Assembly: GCA_030592025.1 (NCBI GenBank)
Contig: JAUUZX010000032.1
Span: 1-8,793 of the forward strand
DNA from: a bacterium
Lineage (GTDB): Bacteria; Krumholzibacteriota; Krumholzibacteria; LZORAL124-64-63
DNA: 8,793 nt
Reading direction: 5' to 3'
The position numbers and the translations under genes are program-made. How positions within the stretch are numbered: the first letter of the stretch is position 1; every line of letters starts with the position of its first letter. Shown here piece after piece: positions 5,362 to 8,793 of this stretch. The notes under the pieces were generated by a model. It worked only from the letters and a program-made list of their open reading frames with translations. It searched no databases and had not been told where the DNA came from.

Positions 5362-6191
5362 ACAGGGGCGAGGCCCTGACGCTGGTGCAGGCGGCGCCCC
5401 TCGATCCGGTCGCTCATGACGCCCTCGCCGAGACATACCGGGCGATGGGCCAGCGCTGCGCCGCCCACGCCTGCCGACGGACTGCCGCAGCCTTGGCCGG
5501 GCGTTCGGTTGATCCCGCGTCGACCTCATGGTTCCGTCCGGAGACCCTCGACCACAACCGCCACTACCGCATGCACGCCCTGCGCGACGCGTTGCTGGGA
5601 ATCGCCGGTGGTGAGGAATTCTCCCTGCTGGACATCGGCGGGGGCGACGGTGCCCTCGCGCTCTTTCTGCCCCGGACCGACTACCAACTCATGGAGCCGG
5701 GCACCAACGGCCTGGGCGCCGAGGATTTGCCCCATGCCGACGACAGCGTCGACATCGTGTGCGCCTGCCACGTTTTCGAGCACATCCCGCCGGAAGCCCG
5801 GGAGGCCTTCCTCGACAAGCTGTGCGCCGTGGCCCGACGGCACGTGCTCCTGCTGAACCCCTTCGCCGCGGTGGGGGGCAACCATGAGGAACGGCTGCAA
5901 ATCACCGTCGACCTCATCGGAGCGTCCTGGGCCAGGGAGCACCTGGAGTGCGGGTTGCCGGAAATGCAGGAGGTGACGGATTTCGCCACCCGCCGCGGTC
6001 TCTCCTGCCGCACCTGGCCCAACGGTTCGGTGGGGACGTCGTTCCTGGCGACCTACGTGCGGCACTACGCGACCCTGGCCGGTCGCGCGGGCGAGGCCGA
6101 CCGCATCGATGCCTACCTCAACGGCCTGGACCCGGATCTGCTGGTGAGCCCGGTGCTGCCGGCGGCGTGGTTCGTGCATCTGGAGCTCTAG
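5358..6191 (+). CDS. SAM-dependent class I methyltransferase
   Basis: A 277-aa protein. Residues 1-46 contain a single TPR-like helix pair (LVQAAPLDPVAHDALAETYR...G). The Rossmann methyltransferase domain follows: motif I LLDIGGGDG (90-98) binds S-adenosylmethionine, MEPG (112-115) supplies the acidic residue of the next strand, and DIVCACHVFEHIPPEAREAF (132-151) is the post-motif segment typical of Methyltransf_11-type enzymes. The remaining C-terminal part shows nothing that reveals the substrate. The GTG start at 5358 overlaps the upstream stop by 4 nt; the next in-frame ATG is 29 codons later and would break the TPR-like motif. The upstream partner is a cysteine-containing protein, so a small-molecule or protein target in a two-gene pathway is possible. 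No terminator is seen after it. Confidence 0.88.
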   Translation: MNRGEALTLVQAAPLDPVAHDALAETYRAMGQRCAAHACRRTAAALAGRSVDPASTSWFRPETLDHNRHYRMHALRDALLGIAGGEEFSLLDIGGGDGALALFLPRTDYQLMEPGTNGLGAEDLPHADDSVDIVCACHVFEHIPPEAREAFLDKLCAVARRHVLLLNPFAAVGGNHEERLQITVDLIGASWAREHLECGLPEMQEVTDFATRRGLSCRTWPNGSVGTSFLATYVRHYATLAGRAGEADRIDAYLNGLDPDLLVSPVLPAAWFVHLEL

Positions 6192-6250
6192 CGTGCTTCT
6201 TCATCCTGAATCCCACGGTACTGCCTAATTCCCCGTCCGCTGGAAACAGG

Positions 6251-6261
6251 TGTGGTATACT
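6251..6261 (+). promoter_or_regulatory. Extended -10 promoter of the beta-helix gene
   Basis: TGTGGTATACT contains TATACT (6256-6261, five of six to consensus) preceded by an extended TG-N motif. No good -35 lies at the usual distance, as is common for extended -10 promoters. Transcription would start near 6268, giving a leader of about 35 nt that carries GGAGGGG (6292-6298), 5 nt before the ATG. Confidence 0.55.
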
Positions 6262-6303
6262 CAAGCATTATTCCCATCAGTGACGGGCAACGGAGGGGTC
6301 CCC

Positions 6304-8361
6304 ATGGTTGGGCGATGGCGAGGATGGTTCCCCTGGCAGCTTCTGCTCGTGATCCTGGTGTTGGCCAGTCCGGTGTCGGCTGCCCGGTTTCATGTGCGGG
6401 TGGGGGGCGTGCGGGATTCCGGGTTGAGCGGGGCGGGGGATTGGACCTTGGCGAATTGCTACGCCACGCTGGCAACCGCAGCCCAGGCGGCGGCGCCCGG
6501 CGACTCGGTGCTCCTCTTCCCCGAGACCCATGTCTGCGCCGACCAGATCGTCCTGCCGGCCTTCCTCGGCAACCGCGGTCTCGACAGCACGCCGGATTCG
6601 ACGTTCGTCGCCTGTGAGGGAGCCGGCCGCCTGATCCTGGATGAGCCGGCACCGCAGGCGGAACTCCGCGGTATCACCTTCAGCGGCGGCGCAACCCTGT
6701 CCCAGGTTGGGCTGACTGTCGGTGGTACCGGTGGGCAACCGTTCATCGTTGACGTGAGTGGTTGCGATTTCCGCGGCTTCCGCGCCCAGGGGGCGGTGGA
6801 GGCCGGCGGCAGTGCGCTGCGGGGCGTTGCGAACACCGGCGGCACCACGTTGCACATCGACAACTGCGAATTCGTGGACAACCAGACCGAGGGACCCGGA
6901 GGGGCGGTTTTTGCCGCCGCGGGGGTGGACCTGATTTTTTCCGATTGCCGCTTCACGGGAAACGAGAGCAGGGGTCCCAGTGGACGAGGCGGCGCGGTCG
7001 CGGTCCGTTCGCTCGCCGAACCCACGACGGCCCGGTTTGTCGATTGCCGCCTCGAAGCCAACGTGTGTTCAGGGCCGGGCGGTGCGATCGCCGTCGACAA
7101 TGCTTCGCTCCACCTGATCCGCACCCGGATCGAGGGCTCCCGCAGTGGTGACGGCAGCCTTACCGACTGGTCCGAAGGCGCCGGTGTCCTGGTGCATCGC
7201 AACATCGGGCTGGCGGGGCCGGTCGTTTTCGAGGCCAGCAAATGCACCTTCGACGACAACGTGGGCAGCATGCTGCCGGGCCCGAGCAACGGAGACGGCG
7301 GCGCCGTGTTGATCAAGGGCCGCTATGGTTTCGGCGTCGAGGTCACGGTCAGCCATTGTGACTTCACGGCCAACTACAACGCCCAGGGCGCCGGTCTCTA
7401 CGTCGGGCGCTTCGCCACGGGCGGCGTCCAGTATTGCAGCTTCGTCGGCAACCGTGCCTGGTACCAGGGTGGCGGTGCCATGAAGGGCGGCGCCCTCGCG
7501 ACGAATTACGGCGAGCTGGTCTCCTTCGACTATTGCGAGTTCGTGGACAACGAGGCTGGGTACACACCCGAGGGGGCGGCCACCGGCGAGTACTCCCGGG
7601 GTGGCGGGCTGTTGGTCCGCAACCGGCCGCGGGCGACGTTGCGCAACTGCACGTTCGTCGACAACCGGGTCAACGATTTCGGCTACGCCATCGGTGACGG
7701 CTTCGCCCATGCCGTCGAAGGCGTGAACTGGAACGAGGAGAACCAGTGCATCCTCTTGAACACGATCTTCTGGGGAGAGAACGGCAATGATGTCCAGGTG
7801 CGGTCGGAGGGAGGCGGCATCGCGGAGGCTTCCCACCTGGCCCTGGCGCCGGGGCAGTTCAGTGCGCCGGGGGCGGTGGAGGACGCGTTCGTGTGGCTGG
7901 CAGCCTACCCCCTGACCGATGCCGGCAACCGGGTTCCGGCGCCGGGCTCGCCGCTGATCGACCAGGGCCTCGACCTGGGCTTCACGGTGTCCCTGCAGGG
8001 TGTCCTGGTTCCCCAGGGGGCCGCCCCGGACATCGGGGCCTACGAGCGATCCGTGCCGACGTCCGCCGTGGGTGACCTGCCGGCCCTGCCCACACTGCTG
8101 GCCGCCCATCCGAACCCGTTCAATCCCCGCATGAGCATGGCGGCGACGGTCCTGCATCCCGGTGACTACCGCCTCGTGGTGTGCGATCTGCGCGGGCGCA
8201 CGGTCGCCCGGCTGCATGCCGGCTGGCTGGTTGCCGGGCAGCACACCTGGTCATGGGGCGGGCAAGACGACGCCGGGCGGACCCTGCCTTCGGGCCTCTA
8301 CCTGGCGCGTCTGGCCGGCGCGGGCACGGTGGTCGGCTGCAAGCTCATGCTCGTGCGGTGA
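6304..8361 (+). CDS. Secreted right-handed beta-helix protein with C-terminal FlgD-Ig-like sorting domain
   Basis: A 685-aa exported protein. Residues 1-26 are a signal peptide: basic start, hydrophobic WQLLLVILVLA, then SPVSA with cleavage predicted before Ala27. Residues about 28-110 resemble the capping region of pectate-lyase-like beta-helix proteins (YATLATAAQAAAPGDSVLL). Residues about 115-520 form the helix; from 187 to 454 each turn carries a C-x-F-x-x-N step (such as NCEFVDN, DCRFTGN, KCTFDDN, YCSFVGN, NCTFVDN) and a GGA/GGG-hydrophobic step, the pattern of polymorphic outer membrane protein (Pmp) repeats. Residues about 595-685 are a FlgD-Ig-like / type-A sorting-like domain with HPNPFNP (602-608) and LPSGLYLARL. 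It is probably surface-attached or secreted. No catalytic residues are evident, so adhesion or glycan binding is a guess. It has its own promoter and converges on pepT. Confidence 0.9.
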   Translation: MVGRWRGWFPWQLLLVILVLASPVSAARFHVRVGGVRDSGLSGAGDWTLANCYATLATAAQAAAPGDSVLLFPETHVCADQIVLPAFLGNRGLDSTPDSTFVACEGAGRLILDEPAPQAELRGITFSGGATLSQVGLTVGGTGGQPFIVDVSGCDFRGFRAQGAVEAGGSALRGVANTGGTTLHIDNCEFVDNQTEGPGGAVFAAAGVDLIFSDCRFTGNESRGPSGRGGAVAVRSLAEPTTARFVDCRLEANVCSGPGGAIAVDNASLHLIRTRIEGSRSGDGSLTDWSEGAGVLVHRNIGLAGPVVFEASKCTFDDNVGSMLPGPSNGDGGAVLIKGRYGFGVEVTVSHCDFTANYNAQGAGLYVGRFATGGVQYCSFVGNRAWYQGGGAMKGGALATNYGELVSFDYCEFVDNEAGYTPEGAATGEYSRGGGLLVRNRPRATLRNCTFVDNRVNDFGYAIGDGFAHAVEGVNWNEENQCILLNTIFWGENGNDVQVRSEGGGIAEASHLALAPGQFSAPGAVEDAFVWLAAYPLTDAGNRVPAPGSPLIDQGLDLGFTVSLQGVLVPQGAAPDIGAYERSVPTSAVGDLPALPTLLAAHPNPFNPRMSMAATVLHPGDYRLVVCDLRGRTVARLHAGWLVAGQHTWSWGGQDDAGRTLPSGLYLARLAGAGTVVGCKLMLVR
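6862..7665 (+). repeat. Pmp-like repeat region in the beta-helix gene
   Basis: This part encodes residues 187-454 and holds about eight diverged copies of C-x-(F/L)-x-x-N followed by GGA- or GGG-type glycine steps. The copies are too diverged to be a DNA-level tandem repeat; the periodicity is in the protein. Confidence 0.75.
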
Positions 8362-8377
8362 TCCGCCGTGGCGAAGG

Positions 8378-8793
8378 CTAGGATTCCTTCTCGCACCACA
8401 CCTCGATGATGCGGAGCAGCGTCTCCGTCGCCAGTTCCATGTCCTTCACGCAGACCCACTCGCCGAAGCCGTGGAAGTCCTGCTCGCCGGTGAAGACGTT
8501 GGGCGTGGGCAGGCCCCGGGCCGAGAGGGTGGAGCCGTCGGTCCCGCCGCGGATGGAGCCCTGGACCGGCGTGATCCCCGTGCGCTTGACCGCCTCGAGG
8601 GCGTAGGCCATGGCGCGGGGCTCCTTCGCCAGGTCGTACTTCATGTTGCGGTAGTATTCCTTGATCTCCATGCGGAAGCTGGAGCCGGGCAACTGGGCGC
8701 AGGTGCGCTCGGCGTGCTCCCTGATCATGGCGGCCTTGGGGGCGAGTTCATCCTGGGCGAAGTCGCGGATCAGGAGGGTGACCTCGGTCTCGC
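8378..8793 (-). CDS. pepT: Peptidase T (tripeptide aminopeptidase), C-terminal part
   Basis: The last 137 residues are visible; the N-terminal two thirds lie beyond the right edge. Peptidase T is a cytoplasmic dinuclear zinc enzyme of family M20 that removes the N-terminal residue of tripeptides. The segment IRGGTDGSTLS (8531-8548 covers GGTDGS) followed by GLPTPNVFTGEQDFHG is characteristic of PepT; His in FHG (8471-8473) corresponds to the C-terminal zinc ligand. The earlier TLLIRDF strand belongs to the dimerisation domain, and the end VKDMELATETLLRIIEVW matches the usual C-terminal helix. It reads toward the beta-helix gene with 16 nt between stop codons and no hairpin between them. Confidence 0.93.
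   Translation of the reverse strand, partial: ETEVTLLIRDFAQDELAPKAAMIREHAERTCAQLPGSSFRMEIKEYYRNMKYDLAKEPRAMAYALEAVKRTGITPVQGSIRGGTDGSTLSARGLPTPNVFTGEQDFHGFGEWVCVKDMELATETLLRIIEVWCEKES

Noticed and set aside
7069..8244. 391-codon minus-strand open frame
   Set aside because: It is antisense to the beta-helix gene, with no ribosome site or known motif; explained by GC skew of codon positions.
1..8793. CRISPR arrays, tRNA or rRNA genes, insertion sequences, integrase or attachment sites, defence systems
   Set aside because: I saw no regularly spaced direct repeats, cloverleaf sequences, terminal inverted repeats with transposase frames, or phage or defence proteins.

Overview
The window is GC-rich and tightly packed with bacterial genes. 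Its origin is not certain. The best clue is the large secreted beta-helix protein (6304-8361). It ends in a FlgD-Ig-like / type-A sorting-like domain with an HPNPFNP signature, common in the FCB superphylum and in high-GC candidate phyla such as Krumholzibacteriota, Eisenbacteria and Latescibacterota. That placement is inference. There is no tRNA, rRNA, insertion sequence, CRISPR array or recognisable defence system.

Left part, 1-1032, minus strand: a sulfatase/alkaline-phosphatase superfamily protein (cut by the window edge, Thr where sulfatases carry the formylglycine Cys) lies downstream of thioredoxin trxA, with a hairpin terminator candidate between them. A 283-bp divergent control region (1033-1315) follows. 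It holds a good -24/-12 (sigma-54) promoter match reading toward trxA, an AT-rich island, and a cluster of TTGC-based inverted repeats.

Centre-left, 1316-3572, plus strand: a PAS / AAA+ / Fis-type sigma-54 activator and, 25 nt later, an unrecognised membrane-anchored protein. The arrangement suggests that the activator switches trxA on through the palindromes and the -24/-12 site. Two cysteines in its PAS domain make redox input a testable idea.

Centre, 3580-4609, minus strand: an SPFH/band-7 membrane protein and a 53-aa Arc-like ribbon-helix-helix protein, separated by 1 nt. Their promoter overlaps an inverted repeat. On the plus strand, 4828-6191, a cysteine-containing protein of uncertain family overlaps a SAM-dependent methyltransferase by 4 nt; the two look translationally coupled.

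Right part: the beta-helix protein has its own extended -10 promoter, a signal peptide, a Pmp-like repeat region (FxxN / GGA motifs with a cysteine at each turn) and the C-terminal sorting-type domain. It converges on the C-terminal third of peptidase T (pepT, minus strand), which is cut by the right edge.

The most promising item is the trxA / sigma-54 activator control circuit. The rest is largely ordinary chromosomal content.
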